A DNA stretch of 64,000 nt, from assembly GCA_013396755.1 (NCBI GenBank), contig VWZF01003861.1:84995-148994 (forward strand), in the 5' to 3' direction. The stretch is from Sclerurus mexicanus. Taxonomy: Eukaryota; Chordata; Aves; Passeriformes; Furnariidae. Made by a program: the position numbers and the translations under genes. The notes beneath the pieces were generated by a model that worked only from the letters and a program-made list of their open reading frames with translations, did no database searches and had not been told where the DNA came from. This document shows, piece after piece, positions 52,701-62,838 of this stretch; within the stretch, counting starts at the first letter, position 1; the number at the start of each line of letters is the position of its first letter.

Positions 52701-55700
52701 ACTGTTGACCTCACCAAGACGTGCTCTGGCACTTGGTACCTTAATGGTAAAGAATTACATGCAAGTGAGACCTACATCATGAAGAGAACCCAAACCACTC
52801 ACACCCTGATCATAAAGAATGTCACCAAAAAGGACGATGGAGCAGAAGTCAAATTTGTTGCCAATAATGTTGACACCAGCACCAAGATGAGAGTGAAAGG
52901 TATTTATTTTCATCAGTGTCCTTCCCTCTTCCAGTGTTGCTGGGACTTGATGGTTAGAACTGGGGCTGGAGGCTTTCATTGATGCCTGGGCTGTGGGAAA
53001 TAGCTGAAATTGCTTTATGTGAACTAATGTGGGTCCTGAGAATGAGTGACCTCACCATGATAGCTCAGGGTGAGTCCATCTAGACAGCTGCTGGTATCAG
53101 AATCTGCTCCTGAATGTCTGTCATTCGCAACCATCAGTCAGTGCACTCTGTCACCAAATCTACCACTGAGTCACCTTAAAGTGGGCATTTCAGCTCCAGG
53201 TTCCCCTGGACTTTCTGACTAGTAGCCTTTCAAAAGTAGAGGAGCATTAATTACTAACAAAGCTTTTTCTTGGAGGTCTTTTGGTCCGCTCTGTGTGTGA
53301 TGTACGAGTTAGTATCATGCAAATTGATTTAAGAACAAAGGTTGGGTGCTTCCTTTATGAAATGACAGTAACATCTATATCTACCCACACTGCCTGGCAA
53401 TAGACATTGATTCTGGGAGGGTGTGTTTGAATTTGGGTGAAAATCTCTGCAGGAGCATGTTTGGAGTGTTATTAATCAATAGAAAATGTGGTGTTTGGGT
53501 TTGGTTTTTTTCCTTAATGACTCTGGCAATGAAAAACAGATCAAGTTTTCTGGCCTGTAAAAAAAAAAAAGCTCAGTATTGACATGAGTGTGAGGGCAGG
53601 AACAGGATTTAATGCCTTCACAGAGTAAGCATAGTCACATCAGGGACAAGACACCTCAATATGACTTGAACCAACAAAACCTTTTGTCCTGGTAGGTGCT
53701 GCAGTGAGATTTACCAACAAGAGCAAAGATGTAGAAAAGGTCTCAGCTCGGCTGCGGGAGGAAGCCAAACTCCAGGCTGAGCTTTCAGATACAGAGGCTG
53801 CAGTGAAGTGGATGAAAGATGGGAAAGAGCTCCAGGCCAGTGAAAAATATGAGCTTCAGACCGTGGGGAAGAGGCACATCCTGAAAATCCGCAACACTTG
53901 TGCAGAGGATGCTGGAGTCTATGAGTGCACCTGTGAAGGGGATAAGATGCTCTATCAGCTTTCAGTGAAAGGTATGTCACTGTCTGGGGTGCCCAATGGC
54001 TTCTTCCTGCCCTAAACTAATGGAGTCATCAAGGGATGCAAAGGGAATGCTCCGGAGGGAGTTGTGGTAATTCCCCACCAGCATCCCGCCCTGACAGTAT
54101 TTGTGGTCCTGGAGCAGAACTGGGCAGTGAATGCAAGATACAGCCCTGGATATCCGTGGTGGGAGCGGTGCTTTCCCTTGGTATTCCGTGGCAACTCTGT
54201 TATTTCAGGAACTTGAGTGGTGCATAGGGAAAAGGTGCTCTTGGGATGGAGAAATTCAGCCACATGGTCTCATGTGTGCCCTGCACAGACGAGGCACTGG
54301 AGAGAGAGGTCAGCTCTGGCTGAAGTTCCAGTGAGCCACGATCATCTTGGCATTGTGGGATCTCTTTTGTTGTTACTTCACTGAGGAACGCTTTGGTTTG
54401 TTTTCTGTCAATACAGAGGTCTTTCCAGGGCACACTGGGTGGCTTGGCTCGTTCCTGTCTGCAGGGTGTTCAAGTGAAGGGCTCTGTAGAACAAACAGCA
54501 AAATGGCATTTCCTTTTGGTGTTTCTTGCTGGTTAGATTTGAACCAGCACTGTTTTACAGCTGCCCCGTTTTGTGGGCTGTTCTTGCTTCCATGGCAAGC
54601 CCTGCCCTTACCCTGAAACCAACATCATTAAGTCTCTGCCTTGCAAGCCTTCCCCTCTGTGCAAGCTTTTATGAACTACTTCATAGGAGAGTTTCCTCTT
54701 CCTTGAAGGGGACCAGGTTTGGGCTAGAAAGCCCCAGTGTATCCCCAAACTGTTCCTCATAGGGATGATTCAGGTGTCTGCTGAGGTTTGTATTATACAA
54801 CCTGACTCCAGGACAGTCTGAACATCATTTGGGGTGAGTTCAGTGTGTATTTTGCTTTGAACTGGCAAGTTTGCCCTGTAGAGCCATTTGATTTCCAGGT
54901 CCTGTCCCATAAGTCACCCCTCACCTTCTTCCCAGCAATGATCCCACTGTTTCTACACGGGACGAGTTTGAGGTGCTTTGTCATCATGTTCTGCTGGCAT
55001 CTCACCCTCCTTGGTCTCTGTAGAAACAACAAAGCCCCAGGGAAATGTTTGGTTTTTTTTTTCACATTTGGCAACTTGCCTGGTTATTGTCAAAGAGCAA
55101 CCTCTAGAGTGAGCTAAAAAAGGTAATATAAAAATATGACTGAATCTATAGAGAGAGGAATTTGTCTACGCTTGGCACCTGCTCTCAATTTTGGTTTTCT
55201 TCTCTCTCCCTCTGCACCTTTAGCTTTGCTTCTCATGCTGACAGCTCTACCCACAGATTTGATTGAATTAGTTGATGGCTGTTTCCATGTGCCTTTCACT
55301 GTTATGTGACTACCAAAGGAGGAATCACTGTTATTATTGTAAAATCTGTGCTGATAGGCTGTAACAACACGTTGTCCACGGCCTGATTTCTGGAACCCCC
55401 CCTTTGCTCTGGCTCGGTATTTTCCCTTTCCTCATCACCACCTTTTGCCTGTCCCTGCTGTAAATGAGCCCTGGGGAGCTGGCGGGTCCCTTGAGGAGCA
55501 GCTCAGCTGCATCTGCCACACGGGCATCACGTGGCTGCCCCGAGGCCACTGTGCCGAGCCACGGCCACTGTGTCACTGGCTGGGCCTCCTGCCCAAAAGC
55601 AGCCACAAAATGCCCTTGCCATCCATCACTGGAGTCCCTGCACTGCCATGAGGCTTCACATGCCCGGCAGCTCCCACATGTGACCTGCTGAGGTGACAAG

Positions 55701-58700
55701 GGGCATCTGAGACATCTCCTCTGGCTGCTGGGGTTGTGTTTGTTCGCTCCAGTTTTCCGAGGGAGTGAAAGGTGCATGGATGAACCCCTGTCCCTCTTCT
55801 TGACCCTCCAAATTTTAACCCGTGGGCTGAGTTCTGGTGGTTGTGGTGGAGGAGAAGGGGTCTCAGCGGTGTTTGGTCCCCGCAGGGTTCATTGGATAGA
55901 GGGAGGACTGTGGTGGGTTTTGGCTGAAGGGAAAACTCCACTATTATGAGTCGTCAGAGAAACAAGTGGAAACAGAGTCCCCAAGAAAAAGCAGTAAAAG
56001 GAAAGGAGGTTTCCCCTGATTTAAGTGCTTCTGGTGTGACCTTTTTACCTATAGGTATTTCTTTAAGTAAGCAACCTGAATAAACCCTGGACAAACAGGG
56101 CTGATGGAGACCTAGGGAGGTGAAATGCAAGTTCCTGTCCCTGCCAGAGCTGGGGCTGAGCTGGGCACCATGAGGACCAGAGCTAAAGAGAGCCCTGATT
56201 GCACAGCCACACCATTCCCCCTCCCTTTCCCCTTTCCCGAGGGAACACATAATCCAAGCTTTGATTTTCAGTAGCTTTGGCTGCACAGTCCCAAAAAAGG
56301 GACTCCGCTGTGTGGGTTGTTTTAAAATAATATGTTAAAAAGATGTTTGAAAATTAAAGCCATTATCTCAACTAGGATGGGACTGTGGTTTCAGGGTCAC
56401 ATTCTTAGCTTGGATATCGGTGCGGGTTTGAATCTTTTGCTTTGAGGCATTTGGTGACTCAGTTATTTCACTACATGTTAATATGATGCCAGATCTATTG
56501 TTTATTTTCTGTGCTCCAGTTAATTTCCAGGAATAAATTTATTTTCACTTCAGTCCTATGACATACCTATAAATATATTTAATATCATTTAATTTATGTA
56601 GATTACATTTTAACCTCTTTTAGGGCTGATTTATTTGTCAGGTGGCTACAGTGCAATGATGGAATAACTTCCATGGCTTTTCCTCCACTTTCTTATATTT
56701 CTTTCCTCACCTCTCTCAGATATTGCCTTAAAGCCCTATCGCCTTGTGCTTCCTCTCCTCCTGTGTTGTGTGTGGGCTCTGGTTTTCTGGACATGTGATA
56801 ATCAGGAATATGATTGGAAATTTGTCTGCCTGCTGCATTGGAATCTAGTAATTAGATCCATAATTAAACATGCAGTTTGGTCTTATGATAAATGGACATC
56901 TAATGTAGATTTAAAAATATGTATTTATTCATGTGCACCCAATTCTTTACCAGAGCTGTGTGTCTTTATTCTGTTGCAGCACTTGCAAACTTCATAAACA
57001 AAGAGAAAAGTGGAGGACTTGTCAAGGCCATCACTGGAAAACAGGCTGAATTTGTTTCTGAGACCTCTGAGGCCAATATCATGGTTAAGTGGTACAAAGA
57101 TGGGAAAGAAATCACAGCCAGCAAGAAATTCACCATGGAAGATAAAGGAAAGCTGCACAAGCTCGTGGCTTCGGCTGTGACAAAAGAAGATGAAGGAACT
57201 TACATGTGCAAAATCGGAGATGACACCCTTGTTTTTGATCTAAAAGTCTCAGGTGAGTTTGTGAAACAAGTGTGGGATCAGAGTCTGTGTTAGAAACTCA
57301 GGGTTTTGTTCATTATACTTGTCCTGCCTTGCGATTTGGCAGATTTTTGGGCCAGGGTTGCACAGCACCGTTTTCAGAGGCTCTGCCCCTTGTTGTGGTC
57401 CTGATGCAATTCCACAATATGGCCACAGAATAGAACAGTGCTGTGATATAGTTGAGTCAGCACAAGCTTGAGCTAGGGCTGGAATCACAACTCAAACACC
57501 ACCCTGGCTGAACGGCTGGGAGCCTTTATTCTTTAAGCTCAGCGTGTGCCTCATCTCAGGAGGACCTCAGAGAGGAGGTCCCAGGTCTTACTGTGAGAGC
57601 CCCGTGTCCTCCTTTGACAAGTTCACCTCCCAGCTTTGAGAGATCAGCATCTCCTGCTGTTCCCAAAGGGCACTGTGATCCCGGGGACCTCTCCCTGTGG
57701 TACTGTAAGTGAAGCTGGTAGTTGGTGTCACGTGCCCATCACATAAAGCACGTGGTTGTCAGGCCAAGCCCAGGAGAGAAATGCTTGTCACCACTGCATT
57801 CCAGAGCGGGATGGAGCCAGGGTATAAAGTGACAGAGGAATTTATCTGGGAAATTCAATATCTGCGAAATTCAACTTTCAATTTGCATAGCCCAGTGGGA
57901 ACTGGAGCCCAAATTTTAACCTGGTCCCAAGTGAAGTGAAAGCTTCTCATGGCCTGTCTGCATTGCAAGTACAATGAAATTTAAGAGAAGTGTCAGCTGA
58001 GTGCTTGGGACCTGTAGCTGTACATCCAGGTGACTCTGATGCTGTCCACCAGCCAATTAAAACCTCAGCAAAGCTGATTAATTTAGGACAGCGCTTGTCT
58101 TGAGGGATTGCTGCGGGATTTACTGAGCTGGAGGGATTGCTTCCAGTTCTCAGCTGATGTTTGCTCAGGTGTTGACTCTGCATCTCACCTCCAGTTCTCT
58201 TTGCCTGAGAATCCCACATGATGCAATTTCACCTGGACTGTAATTCAGTCCCTGGCTTTACCCACTGAAAAACTGGTCTAAAAGAGCCAAGCAGGCTCTG
58301 CCCCAAAGGGCAGTTTGTATGAATTGATTTATATCTCTGATTAGAGCAACCTGAGATGGCTTTGGAGAATATTGTGGAGGTGCCTCTGTCTGAATGCTGG
58401 GTACAGAGGGTTTCCTGAGCTGGGTACCAAACTTTTAGATGGCTGTGGTGAGTCTCACCTGTAACTCCTGCGATAAAACATCACATGTCCCAGGCAAAGA
58501 AAACTGGGCTCCCCTAAATCATAGAATCTCAGAATGGTTTGGGTTGGAAGGACACTTTTGGATCACCCACTTCCAACCCGCTGCAATGGGCAGGGATGCC
58601 TTCCACTATCCCAGGTTGCTCCAAGCCTTGTCCAGCCTGGCCTGGAACATTTCCGGGGATCCAGGGACAGCCACAGCTTCTCTGGGCAACCTGTCAGGGC

Positions 58701-61700
58701 CTCACCACCCTCCCAGCCAAGAATTTCTGCCTAACATCTCATCTAAACCCACCTCTTTCAGTTTAACCCTAACCCAGCCCATGGTCAGTTTGAAGCCTTT
58801 ATCCCTTTTCCCAGTAATTACAATTTCTAATGAAATACTTGCCCGGCATGGCAACTGTCCTTGGGATACTCGGTGAGTGAAGGCAAGAGTTCCTGCTACA
58901 AGAAATGCAATACTGAGCGGAGGTTGGCTGGAACTGAGAGCCCTCAGCCTGCTCTTGAGGCAAGGGATGCCCTGGTGGAGTGCAGGGCATGAAATGCCTG
59001 CTGTGCCCATCAAATATTATGTGTTGTCTGAGGGACAGGGTGTGTCAAAGAGGTTTGCTCACACTTTACACCAAGGTGCTGTCTGCACTTCATTGCCTTT
59101 GCTTTGACCTTCCCAAATGCACTTGAAACAGACCTGAGCTGATAAAAGCAATGTATTTTTGCTGCCTACACAACACGTGGTCTGTGTGTGTTTGCATGGA
59201 TCGTACTTGTGCCAGAATTTGGGCTATCAAAGCAGCAACCTCAACTACCTGAGCTGTGTGAGCTGTGAGCAGTTCTGAGTTCTCTACTGGGAAGATCAGT
59301 TTCCACAAAAAAAAAAAAAAAAAAAAAAGGTTCTTGACCCCCCTGNNNNNNNNGTTCTTGACTCCTCTGTTTAGAAAATCACAGGATGGTTTGGGTTGGA
59401 AGGGGCCTTAAAGACCATCTTGTTCCAAGCCCTCTGCTGTGGGCAGGAACACCTTCCACTAGCCCAGGTTGCTCAGAGCTCGATCCTAATCTGAAGCTGG
59501 AGAGCATTTTTTCAATGAAATTATTCCATATATATCCTGATCTGGGGAAGAATTAATCCAGTGGGACTGATATTACAAACAGGGAGCTGGAATGGTCGCA
59601 GAAACATTTGGAAAAGGCTCCTCATCCCTTCTAACTAGATTTTCCAAGACTTCCTAGGTGTTTTCAAAGCTCTTTCTGTCGTCAGACATCAATCCATATT
59701 CCCCAGAGCTTGCCTGAAATCAGAATCAAGGAGTGATAAGTGTCAGCAGCTGGAGGCATCTGCACAGGGTTTATAAGATCCATGAGGGTGTAGGAAAGGT
59801 GAATGGGATTGCTCTGTAACTGAAAGCAATTGCCTGAAGATCCGAGAAGGAGTTTGCACCGTCTGCTGGAGAGCCAGGCGTGGACATTGACTAGTGCGAT
59901 AATGAAATAATGATCAGGAATTACTGCATCCCACCTTTGTGCTGGCAAACCTGAATCAAGGCACAAACTGCTTTCTCTTTTTTTCCACTCCAGATGAAGC
60001 CGTGACTTTCGTCAACAAACCCAAAACGACTCCGGAAGTGTCAGTGAGTCCTTCTGAAACCCTGGAGCTGGTGTGTGAGGTGTCAGCCGCCAGCGGGGCC
60101 GTGGTGTGGAAGAAGGATCGCACTGAGGTGAAGCAGGACCAGAGGACAACAGTGGTGTCCCAGGGGACACACCGAAAGCTCATCATCAAGAAGGTGACAC
60201 AGCAAGACCAAGGGAGTTATACCTGTGAAGTGAAGGATGACAGACTAACATTCCAAGTCAAAGTCAGAGGTGAGAAAATGCTCAGAATGCCAAAGATAAA
60301 GGACCATTCCGTTCCGAGTCGTATCTCCCATTCACAGGATCATGTCACAGTCTCTCTTGGGTGAAACATCTCAGTCATAGGGCTTGATTTTTTGGGTAGG
60401 TTTCATAATAATATTTGATACAGATAATTCTGCATCCATGGCTGGTTGTAATCACAAAAAAAATGATGGGCAAGGATGAAAATCCCCTGTCACAATTAGC
60501 TGGTGTGTCTACAGAAAAACTCCCACAGAGTCACGGTGTGAGGCCACAGGTAGATAAAAGGGACGGGGGAGGTGTTTGAAGAGCCGATTGGATCCCATCT
60601 CTGGAAGTGTCCAAGGCCAGGCTGGATGGTGCTCTGAGCAGCCTGGGCTAGTGGAAGGTGTCCCTGCCCATGGGCAGGGGGTTGGAATGAGCTGATCTTT
60701 AAGGCCCTTTCCAACCCAAACCATTCTGTGATTAGGTGCAGAATGACTGAATTTGAGTGCCCCGAAGAGGCAGAAGAAAAGCAATGGTGCCTGGATATGA
60801 GGATACAAGGGCTGATCCCTTCTGGTTCACTGGAATCTTGGAGAGGCACAGGAAGGGAAAGAGAGGGAAGAGGGAGAAGGTTTCAGGCAGTGCCTGTTGG
60901 TGCTCTAAGCCCCAGGTTCAAATCTGTGCTAAAAGTGTGGGGTTTTAACACTACCCCAGAATTCCCATAGAATTCCCATAGCTATTCACCTCTTGGCAAA
61001 ATAAAGATGAGGGTGCTTTCTTGTACTAATGGGCCATGGTGAAGCTTAAAGGGGAAGCGTGTGAGGGCACTTGGAGTGTCCAGCTGGAGAGGAGGAGACT
61101 GGGGGGAGACCTCATTGCAGGGACAACTTCTTGGGGAGGGGTGGGCACTGATCTCTGCTCTGTGGGACCAGGGACAGCACCCAGGGAATGGCTGGAGCTG
61201 TGTCAGGGCAGGGTCAGGTGGGATCTCAGGGAAAAGCTCTTCCCCCAGAGGGTGGTGGGCACTGACCAGGCTCCCCAGGGCAGTGGGCACGGCCCCGAGG
61301 CTGCCAGAGCTCCAGGAATGTTTGGATGATGCTCTGGGGCACAGGGAGTGACTCTTGGGGATGGTCCTGTGCAGGGTTGAGGGTTGGACAGGATGGTCCT
61401 TGTGGGTCCCTCCCAACTCAGCATGTTCTGTGATTCTGTAATACCTGTGAGGGGCAAGTGCAATGAAAGAGGAGGAACTTGAACAGGCTCTGGAGAAGAC
61501 ACCTGCAAGAAGCTGTGTGTGACTGCTGTGGTTTTCTTACAGAGCCAGAAGTTGTGTTTACAAACAAGGACAAGGTGCAGAAGGAGGTGAAGGCTGTACT
61601 GACACAACACACCACGCTGAGCTGTGAGGTGGCCCAGGAGAAGACTGATGTGAAGTGGTACAAGGAGGGGAAGCTGATCAGCTCCAGCAAGAAGTTCAGG

Positions 61701-61818
61701 GTGGAGTCAGAGGGCAAATGCCGTCGGCTGGTGGTGGGTGAGGTGGAGAAGAAAGATGCTGGGGAGTACAGCTGCGAGGCTGCTGGCCAGAAACTCACCT
61801 TCAGGATCCAGGTCACAG
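39590..61818 (+). CDS. OBSCN: Obscurin, N-terminal part (gene continues past window)
   Basis: Coding exons: 39590-40715, 46421-46690, 48696-48956, 51426-51728, 52633-52899, 53696-53971, 56980-57252, 59994-60269 and 61543-61818. They encode about 1109 residues in the order Ig1-Ig3, Ig4, Ig5, FN3, Ig6-Ig10, the same start as mammalian obscurin. Every intron is phase 1. The N-terminus (PRFLTRPKAFMVSVGKDATL) and the Ig3-Ig4 region (TEGRRHV, LEVREKESATF) match obscurin far better than its paralogue OBSL1. Obscurin is a giant scaffold at the M-band and Z-disc periphery: Ig1 binds titin M10, Ig3 binds myomesin, and distal parts bind small ankyrins and carry RhoGEF and kinase domains. The rest of the protein, several thousand residues, lies downstream of 64000. 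Confidence 0.97.
41450..41585 (-). mobile_element. CR1 LINE 3' fragment
   Basis: ATAGAATCACAGAATGGTTT through GGCCTTGGAAATTCCAGGG. Confidence 0.88.
42596..42720 (-). mobile_element. Diverged CR1 3' fragment
   Basis: Tandem AATCAGAGAATCT-like tail units followed by GTGGCAAGGGACCCAGAAGG. Confidence 0.55.
42787..42900 (-). mobile_element. CR1 LINE 3' fragment
   Basis: AGAATGGTTTGGGTTGGAAG through CACCTTCCACTAGACCAGGC. Confidence 0.9.
44757..45065 (-). mobile_element. CR1 LINE 3' fragment
   Basis: ATGGAATCCCAGAATGGTTT through CCACTTCATGCCCTTGTCC. Confidence 0.88.
45490..45560 (+). mobile_element. Short CR1-like fragment
   Basis: TTAGATATTAGGAAGAAATG and CTGTGAGGGTGGTGAGGCA. Confidence 0.55.
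46254..46405 (-). mobile_element. CR1 LINE fragment abutting the OBSCN Ig4 exon
   Basis: TAACCTGGCCTTGGACACTT through GGATTTCCTCCTAAAATCCC and on to CCCCTTGTTCCTCCC. Similarity may extend into the polypyrimidine tract of the acceptor at 46420. Confidence 0.82.
46421..46690 (+). CDS. OBSCN: OBSCN exon, Ig4
   Basis: 90 codons in phase 1, with acceptor CACCCTCTTAAG and donor CCAAG/GTAAGA. The peptide begins EPTIPFKEKLRDLEVREKES and has the Ig core: Cys in FQCEV, Trp in SWFKEE and DDDAVYICEM. It is close to the human segment. Its acceptor region adjoins a CR1 fragment and may be derived from it. Confidence 0.96.
46691..48695 (+). other. OBSCN intron Ig4-Ig5 (2 kb)
   Basis: One CR1 fragment (46838-47030). 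Nothing else was recognised. Confidence 0.85.
46838..47030 (-). mobile_element. CR1 LINE 3' fragment
   Basis: ATCACAGAATATCCGGAGTT through TCCCACCATATCCCTGAGAG to CCTTTTCCTGAGATCC. Confidence 0.82.
48696..48956 (+). CDS. OBSCN: OBSCN exon, Ig5
   Basis: 87 codons between CATTTGAAG and ACCA/GTAAGC. The peptide GNIIKKLPRKTAVF matches human obscurin. It has the B-strand Cys (TFCVEL) and the Trp (IRWLKN), but the F strand reads DAGEIAFLAD without Cys, as I recall for human, so the usual disulphide cannot form. The acceptor tract is purine-interrupted and weaker than its neighbours. Confidence 0.95.
49147..49308 (-). mobile_element. CR1 LINE 3' fragment
   Basis: AGTGGTTTGGGTTGGAAGGG through CACAACTTCTCTGGGCAAG. 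Confidence 0.88.
51190..51240 (+). mobile_element. CR1 3' tail remnant
   Basis: GTGAACTCGATCCCTGGGGT then CCATAATGATTCTATGATCT, the 8-bp tail motif of CR1. Confidence 0.5.
51426..51728 (+). CDS. OBSCN: OBSCN exon, fibronectin type III domain
   Basis: 101 codons between TTCTTGTGCAG and CACCTCG/GTGAGC. FN3 hallmarks are seen: PPADPVV at the start, SVTLAWSPP, VDGYIVERKK, FTWVRCHES, and YQFRVSAVNAYGQSPY near the end. In mammalian obscurin one FN3 domain also sits between Ig5 and Ig6, which supports the gene call. Confidence 0.96.
51729..52632 (+). other. OBSCN intron FN3-Ig6 (0.9 kb)
   Basis: No repeat of note beyond an A run near 52386. Confidence 0.85.
52633..52899 (+). CDS. OBSCN: OBSCN exon, Ig6
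   Basis: 89 codons between TTCTTCCCTAG and GTGAAAG/GTATTT. Ig fold without the core disulphide: the B strand is LFTVDL and the F strand VKFVANN, while the Trp (TWYLNG) is kept. The start EPVLAVKSPLTT is comparable to the human segment after the FN3. Confidence 0.95.
52900..53695 (+). other. OBSCN intron Ig6-Ig7 (0.8 kb)
   Basis: A 12-base A run near 53559. Otherwise unremarkable. Confidence 0.85.
53696..53971 (+). CDS. OBSCN: OBSCN exon, Ig7
   Basis: 92 codons between TTTTGTCCTGGTAG and GTGAAAG/GTATGT. Features are SARLREEAKLQAELSD, AAVKWMKDGKEL and EDAGVYECTC. The B-strand Cys is absent (LQAEL), as in human. The first Gly codon is split by the intron. Confidence 0.95.
53972..56979 (+). other. 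OBSCN intron Ig7-Ig8 (3 kb)
   Basis: No CR1 was recognised. There is a CpG- and GC-richer stretch around 55.45-55.68 kb. No exon was found. Confidence 0.85.
56980..57252 (+). CDS. OBSCN: OBSCN exon, Ig8
   Basis: 91 codons between TTCTGTTGCAG and GTCTCAG/GTGAGT. Features are ETSEANIMVKWYKDGKEI and EDEGTYMCKIGDD. The B strand reads AEFVSET, where I recall FECET in human, so one core Cys seems lost in this lineage. Confidence 0.95.
58519..58770 (-). mobile_element. CR1 LINE 3' fragment
   Basis: ATCATAGAATCTCAGAATGG through CTCATCTAAACCCACCTCTT. Confidence 0.88.
59346..59353. other. Assembly gap (8 N)
   Basis: Eight undetermined bases within an OBSCN intron. GTTCTTGAC occurs on both sides, and a 22-base A run lies just upstream. 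Confidence 0.99.
59373..59485 (-). mobile_element. CR1 LINE 3' fragment
   Basis: AATCACAGGATGGTTTGGGT through CACCTTCCACTAGCCCAGG; lies 20 bases after the N gap. Confidence 0.88.
59994..60269 (+). CDS. OBSCN: OBSCN exon, Ig9
   Basis: 92 codons between TTTTTCCACTCCAG and GTCAGAG/GTGAGA. A complete Ig core: LELVCEV, GAVVWKKD and DQGSYTCEVKDD. The intron before it contains the second N gap. Which human Ig number it matches is uncertain because the tandem Ig domains are alike. Confidence 0.94.
60593..60735 (+). mobile_element. CR1 LINE 3' fragment
   Basis: GGAAGTGTCCAAGGCCAGGC through CCAACCCAAACCATTCTGTG. Confidence 0.9.
61050..61440 (+). mobile_element. CR1 LINE 3' fragment (about 390 bp)
   Basis: GGGGGAGACCTCATTGCAGG through CAACTCAGCATGTTCTGTGA; ends about 100 bases before the Ig10 exon. 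Confidence 0.85.
61543..61818 (+). CDS. OBSCN: OBSCN exon, Ig10
   Basis: 92 codons between GTTTTCTTACAG and GTCACAG/GTGGGA. The start EPEVVFTNKDK, then TLSCEVAQEKTDVKWYKEGK and DAGEYSCEAAGQKL closely resemble a human obscurin tandem Ig. It is the last exon seen; its phase-1 donor shows that the gene continues beyond the window. Confidence 0.95.
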
Positions 61819-61924
61819 GTGGGAGACATCACTGGGTTTGTATTTCATTGCCTTTTCTTTGGATGTGGGTGCAGGACTGGGCAGATGACGAGCTTGCCTG
61901 TAGGTGCCTTTAGTTCTGGGCTTC

Positions 61925-62380
61925 TCAGAACCAGAAAGACGAGGAGCTACTGGAGAGGGTCCAGTGGAGGGCACAAAGGTGATGAGGGGGGCTGGAGCAA
62001 CTCTCTTATGAGGAGAGACTGCAAGAGCTGGGCCTGTCTACTCTGGAGGAGACTGAGAGAGGATCTCATCATGCAGATAAATATCAAAATGGTGGGTGCC
62101 AAGAGGATGGTGCCAGACTCTTTTTGTTGGTGCCTGGTGACAGGATGAGGAGCAATGGCCATAAACACCAGAGGTTTCACTTCAACTTGAGGAAGAAATT
62201 CTTTATGTTAAGGGGTGCAGGGTGTTGGAACAGCTGCCCAGGGAGGGCATGGACTTTCCCTCACTGTGGGCATTCCAAACCCACCTGGACATGTTCCTGT
62301 GTCACCTGCTCCAGGTGACCCTGCCTTGGCAGGGGGTTGGACTGGATGATCTCCAGAGGTCCCTTCCAGTCCTTCCTAAT
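61925..62380 (+). mobile_element. CR1 LINE 3' fragment (about 455 bp)
   Basis: GGGTCCAGTGGAGGGCACAA through GGACTGGATGATCTCCAGAG and CCCTTCCAGTCCTTCC; a distinct subfamily of longer reach. Confidence 0.85.
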
Positions 62381-62574
62381 CAGCTCCTCAGCTCCCTATG
62401 TGTCTCCTTAGGCTGAGATGAAGTGAACAGACTTCTCATTAGCAGGCACTGTGTTCAAGGACCTCTTCCAGTTTGGTCATCAGTACTGATGTTTCTCCTC
62501 CTGTTATGGGCATTCTTCCATGAACATCCCTGTCTTTTTTCCTCTCTTTTTTTTGTTTTTTTTTTTTTTTTTGC

Positions 62575-62838
62575 AAGTGATGGCACAAGAGCAAATGGCT
62601 TCTAGTTGCACCAGGGGAGGTCTAGATTGGATATTAGAAAAAAATTCTTCACCAAAAAGGTTGTCAGGTATTGGATCAGGCTGCCCAGGGCAGTGGTGCG
62701 GTCACCATCCCTGGAGGGGTTTAAAAGCCCTGTAGATGTGGCATTTGTGGACATGGTTTAGTGGTGGACCTGGCAGTGCAGCATTAACTGTTGGACTCAG
62801 TGATCTTTCAAGTCTATTCCAACCTAAAAGATTCTGGG
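62575..62838 (+). mobile_element. CR1 LINE 3' fragment
   Basis: GCTGCCCAGGGCAGTGGTGC and GGACATGGTTTAGTGGTGGA; same subfamily as the 28375 copy. Confidence 0.83.

Larger units (their letters stand above)
57253..59993 (+). other. OBSCN intron Ig8-Ig9 (2.7 kb)
   Basis: It holds CR1 at 58519-58770 and 59373-59485, a 22-base A run at 59307-59328 and an N gap. Confidence 0.85.
60270..61542 (+). other. OBSCN intron Ig9-Ig10 (1.3 kb)
   Basis: Two plus-oriented CR1 fragments occupy about 40 percent of it. Confidence 0.85.

Noticed and set aside
39590..61818. OBSL1 instead of OBSCN
   Set aside because: The start of Ig1, the spacer helix and the LEVREKESATF segment match obscurin, and OBSL1 differs at each from what I recall.
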